NCBI GenBank assembly: GCA_018398765.1
Contig: JAHBMJ010000392.1
Location: 1-49,930 of the forward strand
Reading direction: 5' to 3'
Origin: Chromera velia
Lineage: Eukaryota > Sar > Chromeraceae
DNA: 49,930 nucleotides
Position numbers and translations under genes: made by a program. Below the pieces are notes generated by a model. It saw only the letters and a list, made by a program, of their open reading frames with translations, searched no databases and was not told the DNA's origin. Each line of letters opens with the position of its first letter. Positions within the stretch are counted from its first letter, which is position 1. Shown piece by piece: positions 10,945-20,564 of this stretch.

Positions 10945-11211
10945 TTGCTTTTGTCCTTAGGTAAAGAGCCTGAAGATCGTTGGAAGTCGTCAAAGCCGAT
11001 GGTGGAGACGTTGCTTGGTGTTGCTCGGAACTTTAAAGAGCCTGCTTTCATTAAGAATGCCGCTTACCAGCAGATTGCAATCCAAATGGCCAGTAGAATG
11101 TTTTTCCTATGCCTTTTGATTCTGCAACTGTCTTCGTCTTCCGGACGAGTGTCAGCTGATCACCTTCACTTGTCTTTGCTGTTGGTTGCTTGCTTGTCTG
11201 CGCGAGGCTGA
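10945..11211 (+). CDS. Possible exon, unknown product
   Basis: An open frame just right of the repeat boundary. Residues after a 'ccttag' acceptor-like site read GKEPEDRWKSSKPMVETLL and continue as a balanced amphipathic stretch with normal composition. An upstream open piece at 10735-10860 ends near a GTGAGT. The simplest join of the two does not keep frame, and neither site fits the splice pattern of the well-supported genes. I do not recognise the family. It may be an exon fragment or chance. Confidence 0.25.
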   Translation: MLLSLGKEPEDRWKSSKPMVETLLGVARNFKEPAFIKNAAYQQIAIQMASRMFFLCLLILQLSSSSGRVSADHLHLSLLLVACLSARG

Positions 11212-11212
11212 C

Positions 11213-12409
11213 CACCTTCGTGGCCTGTAAACAGCTCCAGCATGTCTGGGTCTGTCTAGACTGGTCCTCCGACAGCATCCAAACATAAAAAGACGCCCTT
11301 CGTCTCTCTATGTGTCTGTAATGCTGCCATTTTCTTCCAAGAGTGAGCTTGTCGCTTCTGGCTGTCTAGCTATTGCGTGGATCGTTCGATGAGTGGCCGT
11401 TCGATCGGGTATGTGAGACTCTATATGCGCGTTAAACAGACAAAAGGGACAGGTGGTGGCGTACCACACGGACCAATGCGGCGATGGCTAGTGTGCCAGC
11501 CGGGGAAGCCCTTCTGCTCTAGGACCCAACGTGGCGAGCCTGGAGTAGGAAGGAGGGGGAAGTAAGGAAGGGGTATAAAATGACATCAAGTCTGCCCTCG
11601 ATGGCAAGAGAGGCAGAAGGGTCGCGGCAGACCTACTGAGAGACAGAGTAGGGCATATGGCAGCTGCCGCCTCGTCTTTCACCGGCGCCGGCAAAATTTT
11701 TAACAGGGATCGGGAAGGGCAAAGCGGGTCATGGGGGAAAGGGGAGAAGGGGGGACAATGGGGAAGGGGGGAGAGGGAGGGAAAGGGGGGGAAAGAGGGG
11801 GAGAGGGGGGNCACCTTCGTGGCCTGTAAACAGCTCCAGCATGTCTGGGTCTGTCTAGACTGGTCCTCCGACAGCATCCAAACATAAAAAGACGCCCTTC
11901 GTCTCTCTATGTGTCTGTAATGCTGCCATTTTCTTCCAAGAGTGAGCTTGTCGCTTCTGGCTGTCTAGCTATTGCGTGGATCGTTCGATGAGTGGCCGTT
12001 CGATCGGGTATGTGAGACTCTATATGCGCGTTAAACAGACAAAAGGGACAGGTGGTGGCGTACCACACGGACCAATGCGGCGATGGCTAGTGTGCCAGCC
12101 GGGGAAGCCCTTCTGCTCTAGGACCCAACGTGGCGAGCCTGGAGTAGGAAGGAGGGGGAAGTAAGGAAGGGGTATAAAATGACATCAAGTCTGCCCTCGA
12201 TGGCAAGAGAGGCAGAAGGGTCGCGGCAGACCTACTGAGAGACAGAGTAGGGCATATGGCAGCTGCCGCCTCGTCTTTCACCGGCGCCGGCAAAATTTTT
12301 AACAGGGATCGGGAAGGGCAAAGCGGGTCATGGGGGAAAGGGGAGAAGGGGGGACAATGGGGAAGGGGGGAGAGGGAGGGAAAGGGGGGGAAAGAGGGGG
12401 AGAGGGGGG
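11213..12409. repeat. Exact 598-bp direct duplication around a single N (probable assembly artefact)
   Basis: 11213-11810 and 11812-12409 appear identical base for base, including the G-rich end, and are separated only by the ambiguous base at 11811. The left copy is preceded by unique sequence and the right copy is followed by unique sequence. This is what results when two contig ends carrying the same 598 bp are joined by a one-base gap. The frames inside each copy (62 and 76-95 codons) are therefore duplicated and I call none of them a gene. A real recent tandem duplication is the alternative. Confidence 0.9.
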
Positions 12410-13980
12410 TTGCTTCGGGGTGGGGGGGCAAATCGAATCGAAGCTGGCCGAGAGCATGCGAAGTACTAGCAACTAAGTGTGACTGGAGCGTCTTTTGCTC
12501 AGAGTTGAGAGTTCATATGTCAAAAGGAGCAGCAAAGGGATGAAACGGGACAAAAAAGAAGAGGCAAGATAGAAAAAGACCAGCGGGGCAGTCTGTAATA
12601 TGTCCGGTCCCTTCCTTCCCTCCCTTTATACAGCTACTGACACGTGTAAAATATGTTTGTGCTTGACAAGACAGCCGAGCCCTTCTGTTAACGAGAACTC
12701 GAAGTCGATTGCCTACCCCTACATCAGCTACATATGAGATGCGGGCAGAGGACTGCCTGATTGCCACCGCCATACGTTTATACCTGCGCATGCCCATGAC
12801 TTCCTAGGACCACCCTTGCACCCCTGCACTGAACTCGAGAGAAGAATTGAGCTCAATGCAAAGCTGAGCATCAAAGAGACAGACTGCGAGAACGACAAGT
12901 CGAGCACCGCACGTGCCGTGTATTTGAAACTTCTGGAACTCCCCTTAGAAGAGTGACCGTTCTTCTCTCTCAGCTTTTCTTCTTTGCGGATGACTTGGGA
13001 GTCAGACCCCTCGTGTGGCTGAGAACACGAGCGCATGAGGGGGCGCCTTCATTCGCTGTCTCCTTCTCGCTTCCTTCTGCTGCTTTGAAACGTTTTAGGT
13101 TATCCCTGGCTTCATCCTTAATTTAAGAAAAAGAAACTGGAAGAGGCGGAGAGAAAATGAGTAGAGGGGGAGCAAAAAGAGAATAAATCTTTAAAGAGAT
13201 GTCTGGTTTAACGAGAAAAGAAGAAAAAACGAGGGGATAGCCCATGTATGTCTCTGTGTCCCTTCTGTATCTTCTCCCTACAGGCGGATGCCGGTACTTT
13301 GGAGGCCCTCTGGGTTCTTTGGGTATCGCCTCTCCCCCTCGCAGCACAGAAGTTGATGGGAGCCCTAGATGGCGGCCTTGGTGGAGCCAGTCGTCTCTGC
13401 GTATGCATCTGCGTGGAGGCAGACGGTGTGCCGGCAAGCGTCTCGCTCCGATAGATTTAACCGGGTGCCGTTCATTCATTGATGTCTGTTCTTGTGTGTT
13501 CAGTTGATCTATGGTATTGTTGATGATAAGCAAACAGACGCGTATGCAGTCTTCGGGAAGGGTCCCCCCGGAGTGAGATAGAAGAGAGAGGACTCCGAGG
13601 AAAAGATATATAATAGAGATTCTAGGAAATTGATAGTCTCTTTAAACAGCTGAGATCTTATGTTGTCTGTGCACAAATGTGTTGGTAGGAGCACATGGTT
13701 AATCTACCATAATCTAGTATAATCCAACAGGCTGCTGTCTGATTCAATTGGAATTCATCGAATATGTGCTAATTAACCGACATACAAAAAATGTATGCAT
13801 GCAAAAAACTTTGGAGACTGAAGCTTCGCATACACGCCGAGCTAAACATTAATAGCTCAAAATCAGCATGCCAATTAATCGCAGTATTACGTCGATCCAG
13901 CCGATGGATAGACTGTAAGCATGATTAGAGAACACACGTAGTGTCCCGTACACGACGCCCCTCCATATCTATACCGCTGT
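12410..13980. other. No gene recognised
   Basis: Several frames of 60-136 codons occur on both strands (for example 13123-13533 minus and 13244-13507 plus, which shadow each other). None shows a known domain. 13690-13960 is AT-rich and borders the 3' end of the retroelement. Confidence 0.4.
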
Positions 13981-14069
13981 CTTTTGTCTATCACTGACGG
14001 TTCTCAGGTGCACTTGCGGAAGCAAACGACAACAAAAGGCTGTAACGTTGGAAATCAGTCATATGTAGA

Positions 14070-15770
14070 TTATTTTAGGACAAAACAAAGAAAGGATAAA
14101 CGCGCCTTCCAAAGGGAACGAAGGCCATTATCACCAGTCCGACGGACTGTAGACATGAACAAATTAAGTAAAAACGAAACAGGCCATCTCAGAATATACA
14201 ACTCTAAAAACAGAAAAGTGAGTTCGTCAACTAAGACAACCGCAGGTGCATTATAAAAAAGAAGGGTCCGGATAAGATGAGAGGATATTAGGCCCCTCTT
14301 GGCCGAAACAGAAGGAACACAGGAGAAAGCATACATCAAACGCACTCTACGGAGTGAAGGTAGGTTAGGAAAAGACGACCACCCTCCAGAAATAGGCAAC
14401 AGAGAAAAAGCAACCAAATCACGAAAGAAATTAAGAAGAACATCCTGGTTAGGATTAACAGCAGCAAAAAGCAAAATTGAAGGAGATTCTGGTAAAGAGA
14501 AAAGATGCAGACCAAGCACCGTAGATCCCTTTTGATGTTCCAAAACGCAAGCAGGACTGTAGAAGTCTTCTTCAAGTAACTTTTCCATCATGGGGTCATT
14601 CGGCATGTTACTCATGCCACAGTCAGACCTAAAACCAATCGTTCTATCGTCCATGTATCTCCCTGTCATCCATTTCTCCCCTCCCCATAAAGGCTTCGAT
14701 CTCATCAATGCAACAGAGTATTCTTTCTACGCAGCAAAAAATCGGGCCCCACCAGGAGAGCAAGGACTCCCTTGAGGAAACCCTTCATGCTGTATGACCA
14801 TCTTCCCTCGAACCCGAATCACATTCAAAACAAAATCAAGATTAATTATACGAGTCAGCATATCAAGAGGGCAAGAAAGTGCATTCGTATAATTACAGTG
14901 GGAGGATAAAAAAGCAACAGGTTTTAAGTAACGTCTCCAAGAATACCACTTCTCACCCTCTCCCGGACCCGCCTCCTTAATACAAAAAGACTTATGAGTG
15001 GGCAATACAACAAAACGATATCTAGAGAAAGAATGAATGAAATGAACAAAGTCATTTAAATAAGAAAGGAAATCAGCTCTAGGTAGAGAAGGAAAAAATG
15101 CTTTTATGTCGTCTACCAGCAGACTAAGTCCACCCCGAGGCCAATACGAATTAGAAAAAAGATAAGAGCCATGATCTGCAAGTCTCCCAAACCCTAAATT
15201 AAAGATCCCAACCTTATCTTGAAAAGCAAAGACAGAGTTAAAGTCACAATGCAGCGAAAAGTAAGAAAGACAGCCATTCAAAGCCTTACAAAGGAAAGAA
15301 AAAATCTCATATCTGGTATGTCTCTTGTAAGATACCAATGGCCTGTACTTCAAAGAGGACCAAGACTCAGGGAGATCCCCCTCAACTCCCCAAGACTTAC
15401 GTTTCACCCAAAGGATCCCAATCCCAAAGTGGTGTTTCTTCCTGTCGAATTTCTTGAACTGATTCAAAAAAGATACCCATGCATCCTTTTCATTCGGAAA
15501 ACCATTCTCCAGAAGGTCCAAAGAAGCAGAAAACTCACCCTCTCCAATTCTTCCATAAGAAGAATCAAAAAGAAAAGCTCTCGCCACTGCCTCAATGTAT
15601 TTCCCTTTACACAAAAAAGCCAGATCTCCTCTAGCCTTGTCAACTGGCACAACCGCCAGAGCAAACAATAACCTCCTTATTGCCATAGACTTCCTTGGGA
15701 CGGCCGGCCCCTTTCTTGTTTGCTTGAGCACACGAAAGCGTTGAAACCCACCGCTCCCGAAGGTCGGCAA
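14070..15770 (-). pseudogene. Reverse transcriptase of the retroelement, interrupted by TAG
   Basis: Two open frames in the same phase are separated by a TAG at 14727-14729. In order they show: a fingers segment with RPLVSYKRH (about 15320-15345); motif A, VDDIKAFFPSLP (about 15090-15125), with the catalytic Asp; motif B, EGFPQGSPCSPGG (about 14740-14785); the TAG; motif C, RYMDDRTIGF (about 14635-14665), with the two metal-binding Asp; and TVLGLHLF, probably motif D/E. The catalytic triad is therefore present on both sides of the stop. QGSPxSP and YxDD identify an RT; the upstream nuclease points to the Penelope-like class rather than a LINE or group II type. The thumb region ends at TAA (14070-14072). 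Confidence 0.75.
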
Positions 15771-16242
15771 CCATTGCAGGAGACAAGACCCCTTTCATCG
15801 ACCTGCCTCTTATATTCTCCCTCCCCCTCCCCCTTCCCATTGTCCTCCCTAGACCAACCCCCTCCCGAGTGCCACCATCAGAAGCGAGAACAGAACGGAA
15901 GAAAGACTCAATACCCTTCGAAACAACATTCCATACACCAGTGTTAGGCCATAATTTGGCCTTGGAAGAAAAGTGAGGGGAAAGAGAGAAGAAAAATCTA
16001 AGAGAGGAAGACGCAGACAGTAGACAACACACATGACCATCAAGTAAAAGAAGATCAAATAATTCTGCAATTTCTATACAACGACACGACAATCCACAAG
16101 AAGAACCTTCACCCCCTCCTCCTTCCCCACAAATCCCATATATATTGTCCAAAGTTTGTTGAAGATCAATCAGCTTTGTGGGGAGAAGGAGAAGCCTCAT
16201 GTTTGACAACGGAGACACAGTTTTCCTTATCTCCGGCCTCAA
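15640..16242 (-). pseudogene. Retroelement linker, second frame
   Basis: This open frame continues the element after the T-run frameshift. It contains a Gly/Glu-rich loop followed by SCGLSCRCIEI with closely spaced Cys residues, hydrophobic helices, and then a Gly/Arg-rich segment (GRGRGRENIRGRS). It overlaps the RT frame between 15770 and 15640, where a second shift in the same direction is needed to continue. I recognise no separate domain apart from the Cys cluster, which may be the zinc-binding part of the element. Confidence 0.5.
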
Positions 16243-16261
16243 ACATGGTAAAATAAAAAGA

Positions 16262-16789
16262 TCAAAAAAAAGACAAGTCAGTGAGGGGCATCCGAATCGT
16301 AATCAGCTCCCCTCTGAGCAAAGTCGCTGCTGACCAGCCATTCAACTCGCACATTCGTCTCACATTCAAGTCAAAAGTTACCCTCCCTCCCCAAAGAATC
16401 CCGTCCCTAGGCACCATGCGCATACATGCACTCAAATCATTCTTCGTCATATCAAATGAACGAAGAGACGAATCGGGAAGGACCTTCTTGAACAATGCAG
16501 TCAGCAGTCGTGCACGAAAAAGAGAAATCACATCCCCTTCCCCTCTCTTCGCCCCCACACCCTCTTCGCCAGTGACCTTGTAGAGGAAAAGAGAGCGAGA
16601 TTGGAAAATGCCTCCTTTATCAACTCCTCCCACCAACTTCGACATGTAAACAGAAGATTCAAGTCTCCTCCTCAGACTTGAAACCCTGTCACTACATCTG
16701 CACGCAATTGAGTGAACATCCCTTTTATTAGGGTCCCTCAAATTACGCACCGGGTCATTCTTAAATCTCCTCAACACACCAACGGTATT
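16262..16789 (-). pseudogene. Retroelement linker region between nuclease and RT
   Basis: This is in the same frame as the GIY-YIG domain, directly after its TAG. Residues include NDPVRNLRDPNKRDV and ACRCSDRV (a CxC pair), followed by a Leu/Arg-rich helical stretch. The frame ends at a TGA immediately after a run of eight T (plus-strand A run 16264-16271). Removing one base from that run leads straight into the next open frame (DLFILPCLRPEI), so this is most simply a homopolymer-slip frameshift or a sequencing error. Confidence 0.55.
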
Positions 16790-17092
16790 CTATGTAGGTT
16801 TGTATGTACGAATACATAAGTACTCCATCATGCGCAAATTTGTCTGACCACCCCCAATCTTTGCAATAGGAAGGATAACAAAGAGGCCGTATCTGGAAAC
16901 ATCAGCAGATAAAACAGAATAGAAGCGATATGCATACCTATGACCCGTCTTATTACATTTCCTCCCAACGTGACGCGGTTTTAATGCACTCGTGAGGTGC
17001 TGAAAGAACCGATCAAGCGCCCGACCAACGGTACTTCCAATATAAAAGCCTCTCTTCCATCGTGACCAAATTAAATATATTACTCCCTTGTC
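16790..17092 (-). pseudogene. GIY-YIG endonuclease domain of the retroelement
   Basis: Too short for a simple ORF search because it is flanked by stops. The minus strand reads DKGVIYLIW, then a ten-residue spacer from the Tyr of VIY to the Tyr of FYIGST, as in GIY-YIG nucleases. It continues with an Arg and FFQH in the next helix, and ends with MEYLCIRTYKPT, a TAG at 16790-16792, then Asn. The Glu is the family's metal-binding catalytic residue, and the closing pattern E..(x)I..YKP.xN is typical. The conserved Asn lies after the TAG, so the stop falls inside the domain. A second TAG (17093-17095) sits just before DKG, with open frame above it. The active-site residues seem intact although the frame is broken. 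Confidence 0.75.
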
Positions 17093-17159
17093 CTACCATG
17101 ATGCATCCTCTCCCACCCTAGCATAAGCATCCTTGACCTCTCTCAGAACTGACTGTACT

Positions 17160-18640
17160 GACAATTGAAACTTTTATACGAGGAAGTGACTTTTAATTTT
17201 CTATATATCACACTAAATTTTATATAAAAAACTAAGTCTTTAAAGCACTTAGAATGATTCTATTTATTGTTTCTTACCTGCATGAAAGCATGAACAACTT
17301 TTATTAAAGATAAGGTTTAATGGGTTTGTGGTGTGTATGTTGGAAATTGTTGGACGTGAGTGAGGTGAAAGAGTTATAGTATGTTGATATATCGGGGAGT
17401 GATTGCAGACTCTGCAGGCATGTGACAATGCGCAGTGTAATACACAAACAAGCTAACTTTTACTTCTAATGGAATATGCCGAATCCGCACACTGATGTAA
17501 GGAGGGAACACACAGTGGGCAACCCCCATAAAAGGTAAGAATGAATGTTCACAAACAGATCTGCCGATTTGACACCCACAAAAAGCAGTTTAACCAAACA
17601 AATGTTGAGCACTATGACCGTGCAAGAGGTAAATGCTTAGCTTCTGAAAGCCTGATCGATTCATGGCCTCTAGCCAGAGGGCCTTGCCCACGACCGGCCA
17701 TCATAGCGTTCTTGTTTTTTCTGGGTGAGGCCCGGCACTGGCCACTGGGTCTTAGTCCACCCAGGAGCCCTACCTCCAAATTCTCATGCAAACAAGAGCT
17801 GCGTCTCACTCCCACAACTTCAGATCATCCGAGATTACTAGTCGTAATGCTTTCTTACGAAACGTAAGCACCGACAAACGGTCCTCCGAGAAAGGCTCAG
17901 TCTGACCTGCAGCACAGATATGCAAAAATTCATAAAGTGGCTCACCTTCTGGCCACCCAGAGCTGGCCCCCTCATCCAGAAAGCCTTTCCAGCTCCTCAT
18001 CTAAAGCTTGTTAGAGCATACACATGGAAGGGATTCAATGGAAGCTTTACTGGGGTAACTTCGTAGGCGCCTTTACGTAGAGATGGGCCGTGCCCTTCAT
18101 GATGGAAGATCGAAATTGCCCTCTCAGGGCAACCAGTAGGGTGAATGTCATAAACCCAAGAAAAAGCAAAGAAGCCAATCCTCTGGGCTTTCGATAAAGC
18201 CTACTTTCATCGCTGGAGAGCAAGTCTGTGTGATGGGAGAGAGGCGGCACTAGGTCGTGCTCTGATGGACTTGAAACATTCGATGGAAAGCCGTTTTTGG
18301 GAGCCGATTTTAGATTGGCCAACCATGTGATGGCCCCGGAAGGCAAGCTACGCGTTGCAGACCAGGGCCCGGCCGGCCACCAAGGCTAAAAAGCACTTCC
18401 CGGCTGCGCGATGACCCATCAAAATGCCGATCTGAAAAATTCTCAGTCAGGTTTTCAGAAAGTTCTCCTCCACTCAGAAAGTCGGGTCAACAGAATGGGC
18501 CTCTATCCACAAAATCTCGTTGTCAAGCGTTCCATTGGATTGTATTGGAAGGCTTAACAACGACGAAATCGTGTTCAGCTTTTTATTCTAGAACCTCATT
18601 TTTGTAGGGGTTACAGATTCCGGAGTTTTGTCCTCCTCCG
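17160..18640. other. Mostly non-coding; two weak minus-strand open pieces
   Basis: 17160-17500 is AT-rich upstream flank of the retroelement. On the minus strand 18346-18047 encodes a piece with a hydrophobic segment (LASLLFLGFMTFTLLVAL) that could span a membrane, and 18000-17806 encodes a piece of balanced composition (MRSWKGFLDEGASSGW...). They are in different frames and no consensus splice pair joins them. They could be remnants of one gene; I do not recognise it. Confidence 0.3.
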
Positions 18641-18791
18641 GTATCTGTGTTGGCTGAACACCTCTGGTTGCTCGTGGGCCTGGTTGCCTCGGTACAAAGG
18701 AGTTGTCCGACAACTAGAAGGGTTGCTGGACTGGTTTGGATCGCTCAATCAGGTCAGTTCGTTTTGTGTCATTCCACCAGCAACAGGAGGG

Positions 18792-19004
18792 GGTGGACCC
18801 TCTCGCAGGGGTACGAAACGATACAATTTAGTACTCCTGGTGGAAGGGGGGGGTCTGACCTGCTCTGCAGGTTTGCGTCCAAAATGTGTTTAAGAAACAC
18901 TCCTAAACACATTTTGGACGTAAACCTGCAGAGCAGGTCGGACCCCCTCCCTCCACCAGGGGTATCAAATTGCGTCGTTTTGTACTCCTGCGAGAGGGTC
19001 CACC
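18792..19004. repeat. Near-perfect 101-bp palindrome with 11-bp loop
   Basis: The arm 18792-18892 (from 'ggtggaccctctcgcagg' to 'ccaaaatgtgttta') is the reverse complement of 18904-19004 with about ten differences, around an 11-base centre. The symmetry may extend a few G-rich bases outward. The open frames on both strands (18647-19051 plus, 18769-19167 minus) are mirror images caused by the palindrome. It could be a fold-back or miniature element, or a hairpin-forming site; no target duplication is obvious. Confidence 0.9.
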
Positions 19005-19384
19005 TCCCCCTCCCAGTGAGGAAATTAAAAAAATCTTGTTTACAGAGATGAGCCTTTTTGGTGCATGTAGAAGGCTTTATATGATATCTGTGAGTGTTTT
19101 TATATGGCTGCAACCTGGCCATTGTAGTTTCTGAATGACTGACCGGTCTACCCTCGGCAAGGCACAAAACTGCCGTCTCCCTTTACATGTGTTGTTTACC
19201 CCTGCCCTCCTCCTCTGCTCTTTACAGGTCGTGGGTCTTCTCTAGGAGATGCTTATTTTGTATCCCACTCCAAGGACCTTCCTCAACTCCTCCAGAGGTA
19301 GGTCTTTGCATTTTCGTTAAGGTCGCAGTCTTCAAACTGCGAAAGGGAGCAGCGCCCCTACGTGCCAAGCCTGTGTTTTTTTCT

Positions 19385-20085
19385 ACCTGCCTGACTGTCT
19401 CCGAAATTTTGCCCTTCTTGCCTGCTTGACTGCCCTTTAGCTTTCGGCCTTTCTGTCTGGCTAAATGCCTTCCTAATTTCGGCCTTTCCGCCCGCCCTAT
19501 TGCCTTCCTAATTTCGGCCTTCGCCGTGCTCCCAATTTCGGTCTTCCTGCCTGCCCGATTGCCTTCCCAATTTTGGCTTTCTTGCCTGCCTGACTGCTTT
19601 CCAGAGTTTTGAATTCCTGCCATGCTGACTGCTTTCCCATTTCGGCCTTCTTGCCTGCCTGACTGCCCTCCAAATTTTGGTCTTTCTGTCTGCCTCAATG
19701 CTTTCCAAATTTCGGCCTTTCTGTCTGCCTGACTGACTTCGCAATTTCGGCCTTCCTGCCTGTCCAGTTGCCTTCCCAATTTCGGCTTTCCTGCCTGCCT
19801 GATTGCCTTCCCTATTTTGGCCTTCCTTCCTGCCCAAGTTTCCTCCTAACGCTTCCTAATTTCGGTCATCCTGCTTGCCCGATGGCCTTCCCAATTTTGT
19901 TCTTCCTGCTGGCCCGACTGTCTTTCCAAGTTCGGCCTTCTTGTATGTTTGACTGCCTCCCAGAGTTCGTTCTTTCTGCCTACATGCCTGCCTTCCAATT
20001 TCGGTCTTCTTGGCGGCCTGACTGCCTTCCAATTTCGGCCTTCCTGGCCGCTTGATTGCCTTCCCGATTTCGGCCTTCCTGCTTT
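19385..20085. repeat. 35-bp degenerate minisatellite, about 20 units
   Basis: The unit is close to 'gccttcccaatttcggcctt' plus 'cctgcctgcctgatt'; most units are 35 bp, a few 34 or 36. Every unit contains 'atttcggcctt' or a one- or two-base variant. Since 35 is not a multiple of three, a frame passes through all three phases of the unit. This explains the overlapping Gly/Arg/Gln/Lys-rich frames on the minus strand (19222-19779, 19508-19837, 19846-20088), which I do not call as genes. Confidence 0.95.
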
Positions 20086-20089
20086 CATA

Positions 20090-20560
20090 TATCATTCTAA
20101 TGCAAATTAAAGATACAGATTGTATTTGCATGCATGCTTTTATATGTATTCTGGCGATTCGACTGACTTTCTGTTTGTGTGCACGTATTTCTGCAGGTGG
20201 TGTTCACGGGTGTACATGTTTGATATATACTGAGATACCCCCCCCCCTCCTCCCTACCCCTGACATGCCCGCCGTTGAGCAGCGCCTCATATGAATTGAA
20301 AACAAAACAGTTATGATCATGAGAAGAAATGCTTCAATCAGATCGATTCAGAGCCATTCAGATGCATTTCTTATTATGTTTTCGTCTTAGCGTTAATTTA
20401 CGATGATAGGTACCAGTCTGAGACAATTTATGGTTTTGAAAAAATATATACTCTATATATACATTTTTTTATTTCGTTTTTTAAACATCTTACTAAGCTT
20501 AAATAGTCTTAAATAAATTATGAAAATCAATTAGTTTAAAGGTTAAACTATCTATTTTAA
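20090..20560. other. AT-rich spacer without a gene
   Basis: Contains 'tgcatgcatgc' at about 20147 and a C8 run near 20240. From 20400 to 20560 the sequence is strongly AT-rich with no open frame of note. Confidence 0.5.
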
Positions 20561-20564
20561 TGTT

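Larger units (their letters stand above)
14040..17160 (-). mobile_element. Decayed Penelope-like retroelement with GIY-YIG nuclease upstream of reverse transcriptase
   Basis: Read on the minus strand, the order is: GIY-YIG endonuclease (17092-16790), a Cys-containing linker (16789-15640), then reverse transcriptase (15770-14070). A nuclease placed N-terminal to the RT is the permuted order known for Naiad/Chlamys-type Penelope-like elements; canonical Penelope has it C-terminal. A DKG tripeptide immediately before the GIY motif, and CxC motifs after the nuclease (CRC at about 16700 and about 16085), also fit that group as I recall it. The coding frame is broken by three in-frame TAG codons and by two frame changes. 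The second lies between about 15770 and 15640. No flanking terminal repeats or target duplication could be recognised, so the ends are approximate. Confidence 0.65.

Noticed and set aside
18647-19167. Overlapping 130-codon frames on both strands
   Set aside because: They are mirror images of each other generated by the 101-bp palindrome.
19385-20085. CRISPR-like array
   Set aside because: Units are contiguous and degenerate with no unique spacers, and the host is eukaryotic.
19222-20131. Gly/Arg/Gln/Lys-rich minus-strand 'repeat proteins'
   Set aside because: Produced by the 35-bp minisatellite in all phases; no start context or flanking unique coding sequence.
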